A stretch of 64,000 nt of DNA from Altererythrobacter epoxidivorans (GCF_001281485.1 NZ_CP012669.1:434001-498000); one strand, 5' to 3'; shown: positions 44,448 to 53,044, numbered from the stretch's first letter. The notes: a model not told the origin generated them from the letters alone. A program made the numbers and translations.

Positions 44448-45730
44448 TGGAACTGCTCGTCCTCTTCGGGGTCCTATTCCTCCTGCTCGCGCTGGGTGTA
44501 CCGGTCGGTTACGCCCTGCTCGGATCCGCGCTTTCTTGCTTCGGGGTGATGGGGATACCGCCCATCGTCGCCGTGCAGAGGGTGGCAGCAGGGATCAGCG
44601 TCTTTACGCTCATGGCGATCCCGTTCTTCATCTTCGCCGGCGACCTCATGTATCGCGCAGGTATCGCGGAACGACTGGTCAGGGTGGCCGATGCCGCCGT
44701 CGGGCGCGTGCGCGGCGGCCTCGGACTGGTCGATGTCGGCGCGTCGATGATGTTCGGCGCGGTTTCCGGTTCTGCCATTGCCAGCGCCTCGGCCATCGGG
44801 TCGAGCATGGTCCCGCTGATGAAGGACAAGGGCTATCCCGGCGATTATGCGGTGAACGTGACTGTCACGGCGGCAATCGTGGGCCTTCTCATCCCGCCGT
44901 CCCACAACATGATCATCTATTCGGCGGCATCGGGCATCGGCGTTTCGATCGGTGACCTGTTCGTCGCAGGCGTAATCCCGGGCCTGCTCACCGGCCTGAT
45001 GCTGATGGCGACCGCCTGGATCGTCGCGCGGAGGCGCGCCTTGCCATATGGCGCTTTCCCGGGTTGGCGTGAATTCATGCGGGCTGCGGTGTTTGCCATT
45101 CCCGGCTTGCTTACCGCAGTAATCATCATGGGCGGCATCCTGAGCGGCATTTTCACCCCGACCGAAAGCTCGGCCATCGCCGTTATCTATACCATCCTGG
45201 TCGGTGTGCTCGTTTATCGCAGCCTCGGCTGGACGGCATTCTGGGAAGCTGCCCAGAAATCGGTGCGGACGGCGTCGATGGTGCTGTTCATCATCGCCGC
45301 GGCGACCGCTTTCGGCTTTGCCCTCGCATTGCTCGAAGTGCCCGCCGCGCTGGCATCGCTGATCGGGTTCATTACCGAGAATCCGCTACTGACGCTGCTC
45401 ATCATCAACATCATGCTGCTGGCATTGGGGACCTTCATGGACATGGCCCCGCTGATCGTGATTACCACGCCGATCTTCCTGCCGGTCGCAATGGGGGTCG
45501 GCGTCGATCCGGTCCACTTCGGGATCATCATGATGCTCAATCTGGGCATCGGTCTCGTGACACCGCCGGTGGGTTCGGTCCTGTTCGTGGGCTCTGCCGT
45601 GGGCAAGATCCCCGTGACCACCTTGGTGAAGACGATCTGGCCGTTCTATTTTACGCTGATCGCGGCGCTGATGCTGATCACCTACATCCCAGGCCTGTCG
45701 CTGTGGTTGCCCGGGGTGCTGGCAGAATGA
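44447..45730 (+). CDS. dctM: TRAP transporter large permease (DctM family)
   Basis: The 427-residue protein is the ion-driven transport subunit, with 11-12 membrane helices. DctM landmarks are AIPFFIFAGDLM, MMFGAVSGSAIASASAIGS, GLLIPPSHNMIIYS, FTPTESSAIAVIY and a late GIVTPPVG-like segment (GLVTPPVGSVLFVG). The length is the normal one. GAGGAGG lies before the start inside dctQ. The stop directly abuts the stop of uxaA on the other strand, with no room for a terminator between them. The system should bring monomeric or short uronates into the cytoplasm for UxaC and DhuI. Confidence 0.92.
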   Translation: MELLVLFGVLFLLLALGVPVGYALLGSALSCFGVMGIPPIVAVQRVAAGISVFTLMAIPFFIFAGDLMYRAGIAERLVRVADAAVGRVRGGLGLVDVGASMMFGAVSGSAIASASAIGSSMVPLMKDKGYPGDYAVNVTVTAAIVGLLIPPSHNMIIYSAASGIGVSIGDLFVAGVIPGLLTGLMLMATAWIVARRRALPYGAFPGWREFMRAAVFAIPGLLTAVIIMGGILSGIFTPTESSAIAVIYTILVGVLVYRSLGWTAFWEAAQKSVRTASMVLFIIAAATAFGFALALLEVPAALASLIGFITENPLLTLLIINIMLLALGTFMDMAPLIVITTPIFLPVAMGVGVDPVHFGIIMMLNLGIGLVTPPVGSVLFVGSAVGKIPVTTLVKTIWPFYFTLIAALMLITYIPGLSLWLPGVLAE

Positions 45731-47248
45731 TCAGAGCGTTACGCCGCGCTTCCAGATCGAGATCACGCGCTGGCCCGAACGCTCGGCGCTGGTCTCCTTC
45801 CCGCTGGCAACCTCGAGCAGGTAAGCGGCGAAGTCGTCTGCCACGGCGTCGGGATCTTCCGCCAGCATCCTGCCGGCATCGAAATCGATCCAGCCGCTCT
45901 TGTTATTGGCAAGCTGCGAGTTCGACGAAACCTTGACCGTGGGAACGGGAAAGCCGAGCGGCGTCCCGCGACCTGTCGTGAAAAGGATCATCGTCGCACC
46001 GGCGGCTGCCAGTGCGGTCGATGAGACCGCATCATTGCCGGGTGCTTCGAGCAGGGTCACACCCGGTTTCGAGGCCACGCCGCCGTAATCGATGACGTCG
46101 CTCAGTCGCGCTTGACCCGCTTTCTGTACCGCTCCGAGGGATTTTTCCTCGAGCGTCGTGATCCCGCCCGCGATATTCCCGGGTGAGGGGTTTTCGGAAA
46201 CTGGCTGTCCCTGTTCGAGGAAATAACGCTTGAAGCGATTGAGCAATGCACCTGCGCTTGCGAGTATTTCCGGAGTATCGCTCCGCGCGAAAAGAGCCCT
46301 CTCGGCACCGAAGATTTCGGGGATTTCGGTGAGGATCAATCGACCGTCGCTCGCATCGACACGATTGCTGAACCTGCCCAGCAGGGGGTTGGCGGTAAGG
46401 CCGGAAAGTGCATCCGAACCTCCGCACTTCAGGCCGACGCAAAGAGCCGAAGCGGGCGCCTCGACCCGGGACTGTCTGCCGATCTCGTCGACCAGTTGTG
46501 CAATCAGAGAATGGAGCGCTTCCCTCTCGTCGCCGACTTCCTGCGCACGCATGGTGCGCAATTTGGCGCGGCTGCGCTCGGGGACGGCTTCGACGAGCTG
46601 GTCTAGCTGGTTGCTCTCGCATCCCAGGCCAACGAGGACGACGGCGCCGGCGTTGGGATTGTCGCAAAGCGCGGCGAGCACGGCACGCGTTCCGGAAAGG
46701 TCGTCGCCAAGTTGCGAGCAGCCATGCGGGTGCCCGAAACCGACGATGCCGTCGACATGCCCCGCATGCATTGCGGACGCTTCGCGTGCGACCATCTCAA
46801 CGAGCGGGGAGACGCAGCCGACAGTGGGCAAAACCCAGATTTCATTGCGGGTCGCGTAACGGCCATCGTCGCGGCGGTAACCGAGCCATGTCCCGAGCGG
46901 AGCATCACCGACCCCTTCGTCATGCTTCCTGTCGAACGATGCGTAAGACACTTCGCCCGACAGCGCTGTCTTCAGATTGTGCGAGTGGACGTGTTCGCCC
47001 GTTTCGATCTGCCGGGTCGCAAGGCCGATCTGTTCGCCGTAGCGCAGGACTGCATCGCCTTGTCCGATCGGCGCGAGCGCGAACTTGTGTCCGCGCGGGA
47101 CCGGGTCGACCAATCGGACGATGGCACCCGCAACTTCGACATGCTGCCCGCTGCTCAGGTCCGCCAAAGCGACGGCCACGTTATCGCGTGGGTGGATTTT
47201 CCAGGCAAAAGGGCCACTTTTGACTGCAAGTACTTCCTGATCCGACAT
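45731..47248 (-). CDS. uxaA: Altronate dehydratase
   Basis: The 505-residue enzyme would dehydrate D-altronate to 2-keto-3-deoxygluconate. An N-terminal SAF-like domain (residues about 12-80, with HPRDNVAVALADL) precedes the main UxaA domain with NEIWVLPTVGCV, GFGHPHGCSQLGDD, GLGCESNQ, GLKCGGSDALSGLTANP and NPSPGNIAGGITTLEEKSLGA. Cys and His residues in these stretches bind the metal. Full length matches known UxaA. It is divergent from uxaC, and operator site 5 lies in the shared region, 74 bases before its start. It abuts dctM tail to tail. Confidence 0.92.
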   Translation of the reverse strand: MSDQEVLAVKSGPFAWKIHPRDNVAVALADLSSGQHVEVAGAIVRLVDPVPRGHKFALAPIGQGDAVLRYGEQIGLATRQIETGEHVHSHNLKTALSGEVSYASFDRKHDEGVGDAPLGTWLGYRRDDGRYATRNEIWVLPTVGCVSPLVEMVAREASAMHAGHVDGIVGFGHPHGCSQLGDDLSGTRAVLAALCDNPNAGAVVLVGLGCESNQLDQLVEAVPERSRAKLRTMRAQEVGDEREALHSLIAQLVDEIGRQSRVEAPASALCVGLKCGGSDALSGLTANPLLGRFSNRVDASDGRLILTEIPEIFGAERALFARSDTPEILASAGALLNRFKRYFLEQGQPVSENPSPGNIAGGITTLEEKSLGAVQKAGQARLSDVIDYGGVASKPGVTLLEAPGNDAVSSTALAAAGATMILFTTGRGTPLGFPVPTVKVSSNSQLANNKSGWIDFDAGRMLAEDPDAVADDFAAYLLEVASGKETSAERSGQRVISIWKRGVTL

Positions 47249-47321
47249 TTTTGCGGTCTGCTTTCGTATGCCCGCTCCGGCGCGCTTGATTTAAGGCATC
47301 CGACGCGGCAGATACTCTCTT

Positions 47322-47335
47322 TGACACCGGTTACC
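47322..47335 (+). promoter_or_regulatory. LacI-type operator, site 5
   Basis: An exact copy of TGACACCGGTTACC sits in the 142-base divergent region between uxaA and uxaC, 56 bases before the uxaC start. A single site here could control both arms. Confidence 0.75.
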
Positions 47336-47390
47336 ATAACCTTATCGACAGAACAATCTGCCTTGCTCGGATATTCCGAATGGAGAGAGA

Positions 47391-48791
47391 ATGAGCCGCC
47401 CACTTCACTTAGACCCCGACCGGCTTTTTCCGGCCGATCCGGGGGTGCGATCGATCGCGCGCCAGCTGTATGGCGAAGTTGCCGGTCTGCAGATCATCTC
47501 GCCACACGGGCATACCGATCCGGAATGGTTCGCGACGAACGAACCGTTCGGCAATGCGACCGAACTGCTCCTGCACCCCGATCATTACCTGTTCCGGATG
47601 CTCTATTCGCAGGGCATCTCGCTCGATGCGCTCGGTATTGCCGGTCGCGACGCCGACCCGAGGGAGTCCTGGAGGATATTGGCCGAGAACTATTACCTGT
47701 TCCGGGGCACGCCTTCGCGCATGTGGCTGGACTGGGTGTTTGCCGAGGCATTCGGGATCGATGTGCGCCTCGATGGCTCGACCGCAGACTTCTATTTCGA
47801 CACGATCACCGAGGCGTTGCAGACAGACGCGTTTCGGCCGCGCGCATTGTTCGACCGCTATGGGCTGGAGGTCCTCGCGACGACCGAAAGCCCGATCGAC
47901 ACGCTCTCGCATCACAAGGCGATCCGCGAAAGCGGATGGAACGGCCGGGTTATCACAGCTTACCGCCCGGACCCTGTGGTCGATCCCGATTTCGAAGGTT
48001 TCGCGCAGAACCTCGCCACCTTTGCAGACCTGACCGGCGAAGATACGCAAAGCTGGTCGGGCTACCTGGCTGCCCATCGCAAGCGCCGCGCATTCTTTGC
48101 CAAAATGGGGGCAACATCCACCGATCACGGGCATCCGACCGCGACGACAGCCAACCTTTCCGCTTCGGAGGCTGCGGCGCTGTTCGACAGGGTGAAATCG
48201 GGCAATGCGTCTTCGCAGGATGCAGAGCTGTTTCGTGGCCAGATGCTTACCGAAATGGCTGCCATGAGTCTCGACGACGGACTCGTGATGCAGATCCACC
48301 CGGGCAGTTTCCGCAACCACAATCGCTGGCTGTTCGAAAACTTCGGGCGAGACAAGGGAGCAGACATTCCGACGCGAACCGACTACGTCCACGCTCTGCA
48401 ACCCTTGCTCGACCGGTTCGGCAATGAGGCGGACCTTTCGATCATCCTCTTCACCCTGGATGAAAGCAGCTACGCACGCGAACTGGCGCCGCTCGCAGGT
48501 CATTATCCGTGCCTCAAGCTCGGCCCGGCGTGGTGGTTCCATGACAGTCCGGAAGGGATGCGCCGGTTCCGCCTGATGACGACGGAGACCGCCGGTTTCT
48601 ACAACACGGTAGGCTTCAACGACGATACGCGGGCCTTCCTGTCCATACCGGCGCGGCACGATGTTGCACGCCGGATCGACTGCGGATTCCTCGCACAGCT
48701 CGTGGCTGAACATCGTATCGAAGACTGGGAAGCTGCAGAGGTTGCGCAGGACCTCGCCTACAACCTGGTGAAGAAGGCGTATCGCCTGTGA
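47391..48791 (+). CDS. uxaC: Glucuronate/galacturonate isomerase
   Basis: The 466-residue enzyme converts D-galacturonate to D-tagaturonate (or glucuronate to fructuronate). It has the UxaC fold of the amidohydrolase superfamily: His39 and His41 in SPHGHTDP bind the metal, LLHPDHYLFRMLYSQGI and TTESPIDTLSHHKAI are family stretches, and HPGSFRNHN appears later. The length agrees with known UxaC proteins. GGAGAGAG stands before the ATG. Its end overlaps the GTG start of the reductase by 4 bases (GTGA). It begins the saturated-uronate branch. Confidence 0.93.
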   Translation: MSRPLHLDPDRLFPADPGVRSIARQLYGEVAGLQIISPHGHTDPEWFATNEPFGNATELLLHPDHYLFRMLYSQGISLDALGIAGRDADPRESWRILAENYYLFRGTPSRMWLDWVFAEAFGIDVRLDGSTADFYFDTITEALQTDAFRPRALFDRYGLEVLATTESPIDTLSHHKAIRESGWNGRVITAYRPDPVVDPDFEGFAQNLATFADLTGEDTQSWSGYLAAHRKRRAFFAKMGATSTDHGHPTATTANLSASEAAALFDRVKSGNASSQDAELFRGQMLTEMAAMSLDDGLVMQIHPGSFRNHNRWLFENFGRDKGADIPTRTDYVHALQPLLDRFGNEADLSIILFTLDESSYARELAPLAGHYPCLKLGPAWWFHDSPEGMRRFRLMTTETAGFYNTVGFNDDTRAFLSIPARHDVARRIDCGFLAQLVAEHRIEDWEAAEVAQDLAYNLVKKAYRL

Positions 48792-50158
48792 GGTTGAACT
48801 CCCTGACGGCCGGGGAATTGCCAGAGAATGTAGCGCGATATTCCTATGATCGGGACGACCAGTCGATAGGGATCGTCCACTTCGGTATCGGCGCATTTCA
48901 CCGTGCCCATATGGCATGGTACACCGACCTTGCGATGAGCGCGGGCGAGCGTGACTGGTTGATCAGTGGCGTCTCGATGCGGTCGCGCTCCGTCGCGGAC
49001 CAGCTCACCCCCCAAGACGGCCTTTACACCCTGACCGAACGGAGCGGCGACAGTGCGTCGACGCGGCTGATCGGATCGGTTGCCGAAGTGCTGTTCGCAC
49101 CTGAACAGGCAGAGGAGGTCATGTCACGTATCGCCGATCAGGCCTGCAAGATCGTGAGCTTCACAGTGACAGAAAAGGGCTATGCGAGAGGAGAGGGCGA
49201 CCAACTCGACCTCGAGTTGGCGCAAGCAAGCTTCTATCCGTTGCTGGCCCGTGGACTTGAGCTGCGAAAGCAGGCGGGGTTACCCGGCATTACCCTCCTT
49301 TGCTGCGACAATCTTGCCGACAACGGCCATGTGCTCGAAGCGCTGATGCGCCAATGGCTCGAAGCGGAAAAACCCGATCTTGTCGATTGGTTTGCAGATC
49401 ATTGCCGCGTGCCGTCGACAATGATCGACCGGATCGTTCCACGCACCGGTAAAGAGGATCTCACTTATCTGGAGAATGTACTCGGCATGGAAGATGCAGG
49501 GGCGGTCTTCACCGAGCGATTCAGCCAGTGGGTGATCGAGGACAATTTTGCGGGCCCCCGACCGACTTGGGAAGATCATGGGGCGCAGATCGTCGACGAT
49601 GTCGCGCCTTATGAAACCGCAAAGCTTCGGATGCTGAACGGCGCGCATTCGCTGCTGGCCTATTGCGGACTTCGTGCCGGCCATGAATTCGTCCACGAAG
49701 CCGTTGCCGATCCGCAGCTTCGCGCTCTGGCTGACCACCTGATGCGTGAAGAGGCAATGGCGACGATCATTCCCTCGGCCGGGCAAGACCTTTCCGCCTA
49801 CGCGGACGAATTGCTGACCCGCTTTGCCGATCCTGCACTGCGTCACCGACTGTCGCAGATCGCGATGGACGGAACCCAGAAGATCCCCCAGCGATGGCTC
49901 GATACGGCAAGCGCGCTGATGGCCCAGGAACGGCCAGCAAGCGCGATTGCTGCCGGTTTCGATGCGTGGCTATGGCACCTGGAGGACAGCCGCTTCGTCG
50001 ACGATCCTCATGGGCCGGAACTCGCGACCCTGGCTCGAGAAGGCGGCAGTGGTGCGGTGATCGAACGATGTTTTGGCCAGTCGCGTGGTGCTACTGCCCT
50101 TTGGCCGCATTACAGCCACCTCGCGGGCTACCTATCGGCCAACCTTTCACCGGCATAA
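48788..50158 (+). CDS. Mannitol dehydrogenase family oxidoreductase (fructuronate/tagaturonate reductase)
   Basis: The 456-residue NAD-dependent polyol dehydrogenase has IVHFGIGAFHRAHMAWYTD near the start for nucleotide binding, the catalytic lysine region SFTVTEKGY, LLCCDNLADNG and KLRMLNGAHSLLAYCG. In sequence style it follows the UxuB/mannitol-dehydrogenase branch rather than the E. coli UxaB branch. The pathway logic, with UxaC before it and UxaA on the opposite arm, calls for tagaturonate reduction to altronate, so it probably serves as tagaturonate reductase or works on both keto-uronates. It starts with GTG overlapping the uxaC stop. No mannonate dehydratase is present in the window. 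Confidence 0.82.
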   Translation: MRLNSLTAGELPENVARYSYDRDDQSIGIVHFGIGAFHRAHMAWYTDLAMSAGERDWLISGVSMRSRSVADQLTPQDGLYTLTERSGDSASTRLIGSVAEVLFAPEQAEEVMSRIADQACKIVSFTVTEKGYARGEGDQLDLELAQASFYPLLARGLELRKQAGLPGITLLCCDNLADNGHVLEALMRQWLEAEKPDLVDWFADHCRVPSTMIDRIVPRTGKEDLTYLENVLGMEDAGAVFTERFSQWVIEDNFAGPRPTWEDHGAQIVDDVAPYETAKLRMLNGAHSLLAYCGLRAGHEFVHEAVADPQLRALADHLMREEAMATIIPSAGQDLSAYADELLTRFADPALRHRLSQIAMDGTQKIPQRWLDTASALMAQERPASAIAAGFDAWLWHLEDSRFVDDPHGPELATLAREGGSGAVIERCFGQSRGATALWPHYSHLAGYLSANLSPA

Positions 50159-50182
50159 CCGAACCGCCCGGGGCGGCGGGTT

Positions 50183-51469
50183 TCAGCCATACATCCCCTT
50201 CTTGGGGCCGAGATAGCCGAAGAGATAGGCGGCGACCTTGCGCATCTGGATTTCCTCCGCACCCTCGGTGATCCGGTAGCGCCGGTGGTGGCGATAGATG
50301 TGCTCGAACGGTTTGTGCCGCGAATATCCTATGCCGCCATGCACCTGCATCGCGCGGTCGGCGGCCTGGCAGACAAGCCGGTTGGCCCAGTAGTTGCACA
50401 TGCTGACCTTGTCGGAGATCGTCTTCTCGATCTCCTCGTGCGGCATGTTGTCCATCTCCCACGCAGTCTTGTAGATCAGCAGGCGCAGCATTTCGCATTG
50501 GGTGTTGAGTTCGACCAGCGGGAACTGGATCGCCTGGTTGCGGGCCAGTTCCTCCCCGAACGGCTTGCGCTCGCGCGCATATCTGACGCTTTCATCGACA
50601 CAGAACTGCGCTGCGCCGAGGCTGCTTGCCGCCTGCCGGATGCGGTTCTGGTGTACGAAGCTTTGCGCCAGTGCGAGGCCGTATCCCTCGCGCCCCAGAA
50701 TTGCTTCGTCAGGTACCCAGACATTGTTGACGCTGAGCCGCGGATGATCGGTCGGCATGTTGAAGGTCCACAGCCACTCTTCGATCTCGAGACCCGGCGT
50801 GGGGTTGGGAACGAGGAAGCAGGTGATGCCGCGGGCATCGCCATCCTCTCCGCTGGTGCGGGCGAACATGGCGCAATGGGTCGCCACATGCATGCCGGTG
50901 ATCCACATCTTCTCGCCGTCGATCCGCCAGCCATCGACCCCGTCACGGGTTTCGCGCACCGCTTTTGTTTCCATATGCGTCGCGTCGGAACCGTGATGCG
51001 GTTCGGTCAGGCCGAAGGCGACGCGGCGCGTGCCTTCGAAGCCGCCTAGGATGAATTCCTGCTTCTGTTCCTCGGTGCCGAAATGTTCGAACATGGCGAC
51101 GAAGGGGAAGTTGCCGACGATCGAATGTTCGTTCTGGAGGTCGTTATGGAGGCCGAGGCCCATTCGGGCGAAATGGTCGCGGATCACCGCCATCCAAAGG
51201 TTGCTGCCGTCCTTGCCGCCGTATTTCTTGGGGGCCGAAAAGCGCCAGTGCCCGGCCTTGTCAGCACGCTTGCGCGCCTCGCGCAGCAGGTCTTCCCATT
51301 CGTGGCGAGGCAGGCCGCCATTTTCGAAATCGGTCCGCGCCCATTCGCGGCGATGATCGAAGAAACGGATGTTGTCGTCCTGCTGTTCGAGCGGCCTTAT
51401 TTCGGCAGCGATGAAAGCGTCCAACTCGTCGAGATAGGCCTGAAGGTCGGCGGGAATCGTGAAATCCAC
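50183..51469 (-). CDS. Acyl-CoA dehydrogenase divergent from an APH-type kinase (LvaC-like)
   Basis: The 428-residue enzyme has the three ACAD domains, with AFGLTEPHHGSDATHMETKAV and GEKMWITGMHVATHCAMFART in the flavin region, and AMQVHGGIGYSRHKPFEHIYRHHRRYRITEGAEEIQ at the end. The start is GTG at 51469 with GGGAGAG seven bases before it. It is divergent from an APH-family kinase and a DUF6285 protein, the same trio as LvaC, LvaA and LvaB of Pseudomonas, where the kinase phosphorylates 4-hydroxyacyl-CoA and the dehydrogenase-like enzyme completes the loss of the hydroxyl. The match to that pathway is inference from gene company; the family is clear. It converges on the reductase gene of the pectin locus. 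Confidence 0.85.
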   Translation of the reverse strand: MDFTIPADLQAYLDELDAFIAAEIRPLEQQDDNIRFFDHRREWARTDFENGGLPRHEWEDLLREARKRADKAGHWRFSAPKKYGGKDGSNLWMAVIRDHFARMGLGLHNDLQNEHSIVGNFPFVAMFEHFGTEEQKQEFILGGFEGTRRVAFGLTEPHHGSDATHMETKAVRETRDGVDGWRIDGEKMWITGMHVATHCAMFARTSGEDGDARGITCFLVPNPTPGLEIEEWLWTFNMPTDHPRLSVNNVWVPDEAILGREGYGLALAQSFVHQNRIRQAASSLGAAQFCVDESVRYARERKPFGEELARNQAIQFPLVELNTQCEMLRLLIYKTAWEMDNMPHEEIEKTISDKVSMCNYWANRLVCQAADRAMQVHGGIGYSRHKPFEHIYRHHRRYRITEGAEEIQMRKVAAYLFGYLGPKKGMYG

Positions 51470-51640
51470 GTGTAACTCTCCCTTGCATGAATTCGCGGCC
51501 TTGTGGCCGTCTTGCCCATAGTCATAACTGAATGACGGCGCATGGTAAGTGCGTTTTTGAAACTTTTTTGCTGCCGCTGCTTGAACCGGGCGGCAGGCTT
51601 GCTAGCCTTCATCGGGCCGGTCCGGCACGGGAGAGAAATC

Positions 51641-51673
51641 ATGTTTGATATTCGGCACAGGTGCCGGCCTTGA
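51641..51673 (+). CDS. Candidate 10-residue leader peptide overlapping the kinase start
   Basis: An ATG at 51641 stands 5 bases after GGGAGAG, the best ribosome site here, but opens only ten codons (MFDIRHRCRP) and ends TGA at 51671-51673. It overlaps, in another frame, the GTG start of the kinase at 51661. It may be a leader whose translation couples to the kinase, or the trace of a frameshift in the kinase 5' end. Confidence 0.25.
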   Translation: MFDIRHRCRP

Positions 51674-52704
51674 ACGACCAGTCGCTCGACATCCTCGGGG
51701 ACGCGATCCTTGCAGCCGCATGCGAGGCCGGGATGCCCGCGCAGTCGGTCGGAAACCTGAAGCGGCTGTCTGGCGGTGCGAGCAAGGAAACCTGGGCGTT
51801 CGACCTCGTGCTGGAGAATGGCGAGACACAGCGCCTGGTTCTGCGCCGCCAGCCTCCGGGCAGGCGGTTCAGTTCGCAGGGTCTCGAAAGCGTGGCCAAG
51901 GAAGCGTCGATCGCGCGGCTCGCAAGGCTGCAGGATATTCCCGTACCGATGGTCGCTTTCGAACTGCCGGAAGGGTCGGCCGGGGGGGATGGTTACGCGA
52001 TGGAGCGGGTCGACGGAGAAACCGTCGGCGTGAGGGTTCTCAAACTGCCGGAGCTTGAAAAGGCCCGTAAAGGCATGGCGCGTCGCTGCGGCGAAATTCT
52101 CGCCCGGTTGCATCGGGCCAAGGGTTACGAAACGCTGGGACTGCGTGAAGAGAGCGCGGCCCAGGCGCTTGAGGCACTCGAAGCGCGTTACCGCGACACC
52201 GGGCGCGAACGGCCAGTGTTCGAATTTGCGCTTCGCTGGCTCAAGGAAAACCTGAAGACGGGCGGCGATCACGTCCTCCTCCACGGCGACTTCCGCAACG
52301 GCAATCTGGTGGTCGGGCCGGAGGGGATCCGCGCGGTGCTTGATTGGGAACTCGCGCTGATAGGGCCCGCTGCATACGACCTGTCATGGCTTTGCGTCAC
52401 CAGCTGGCGGTTTCAGCGGCCGGACCTGCCCGTGGGCGGTTTCGGGTCGAGGGAGGACTTACTTGCCGGATATGCGGAGGCAGGCGGAACCCCGGTCGAT
52501 CCCGCCGACTTGCACGCCTGGGAAGTCTTCCAGACCATGAACTGGGGAACAATGTGTGCAGGTGTTGCAAAGGCATTCATGGAGGGGAACCGTACCGTCG
52601 AAAGCGCGGTGATCGCGCGGCGTGCCTCTGAAACGGAATTCGACCTGATGCGATTGCTCGCGCCCGAACACCCGCAGTGGGAGAAACTTCGCCATGCAGG
52701 ATAA
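51661..52704 (+). CDS. APH-family phosphotransferase (LvaA-like, ACAD10/11 kinase domain type)
   Basis: The 347-residue protein has the aminoglycoside-phosphotransferase fold: LSGGASKETWAFDL as the glycine-rich loop, LVLRRQPPG with the ATP-binding region, HGDFRNGNLVV with the catalytic Asp in the H-G-D-x-x-x-x-N pattern, and AVLDWELALIGPAAYDLSWL with the metal-binding Asp. This subgroup accompanies acyl-CoA dehydrogenases and is fused to them in animal ACAD10/11. It would phosphorylate the hydroxyl of a 4-hydroxyacyl-CoA rather than an antibiotic. The in-frame start is GTG at 51661 or TTG at 51670; neither has its own good ribosome site, while an ATG in another frame at 51641 does. The DUF6285 gene overlaps its end by 11 bases. 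Confidence 0.85.
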   Translation: MPALNDQSLDILGDAILAAACEAGMPAQSVGNLKRLSGGASKETWAFDLVLENGETQRLVLRRQPPGRRFSSQGLESVAKEASIARLARLQDIPVPMVAFELPEGSAGGDGYAMERVDGETVGVRVLKLPELEKARKGMARRCGEILARLHRAKGYETLGLREESAAQALEALEARYRDTGRERPVFEFALRWLKENLKTGGDHVLLHGDFRNGNLVVGPEGIRAVLDWELALIGPAAYDLSWLCVTSWRFQRPDLPVGGFGSREDLLAGYAEAGGTPVDPADLHAWEVFQTMNWGTMCAGVAKAFMEGNRTVESAVIARRASETEFDLMRLLAPEHPQWEKLRHAG

Positions 52705-53044
52705 CCCGCCGCCGCCGCTCATCATCGAAGAAGTGTCCAAGGCCCTTCAGGAAGGGCTCGCGGCAGGCTTCCCCCAAAAGGTAGCAGCAAATGCGCTCAG
52801 CATTGCACAGCGCGAACTGGTCGACGGGCCGCGCACCGATGCCGCTGAAAGCGAGCGCCTTTCCAGGCTTGTCGGAAGCGAGGGGGATCTGGCGGCGAGG
52901 AATGCCCGGCTCGCCTCGATGATTGCGGCAGGCGAGATTGCGATTTCCGATGAACTCGTCGGTCACCTGATCGCGACCACGATAGAGAAGATCGAAAAGG
53001 ACCAGCCGGGTTACCCGTCATTCCGGGCGTGGCGCGGTGGCTAG
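52694..53044 (+). CDS. DUF6285 small protein, partner of the APH kinase (LvaB-like)
   Basis: The 116-residue acidic, helical protein has no signal or membrane segment. The pattern of an N-terminal helix (LIIEEVSKALQEGL), FPQKVAANALSIAQREL, and a short C-terminal tail ending RAWRGG fits the DUF6285 family, which is regularly encoded next to APH-type kinases. In the Pseudomonas levulinate pathway the comparable small protein LvaB is needed for LvaA kinase activity, so a role as kinase partner is likely. Its start lies within the kinase gene, with an 11-base overlap, which favours equal production. Equating DUF6285 with LvaB is from memory of the families. Confidence 0.75.
   Translation: MQDNPPPPLIIEEVSKALQEGLAAGFPQKVAANALSIAQRELVDGPRTDAAESERLSRLVGSEGDLAARNARLASMIAAGEIAISDELVGHLIATTIEKIEKDQPGYPSFRAWRGG

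Noticed and set aside
51661..52704. The APH-family protein as an aminoglycoside-resistance kinase
   Set aside because: Its subgroup and its neighbours, an acyl-CoA dehydrogenase and a DUF6285 protein, point to 4-hydroxyacyl-CoA chemistry.
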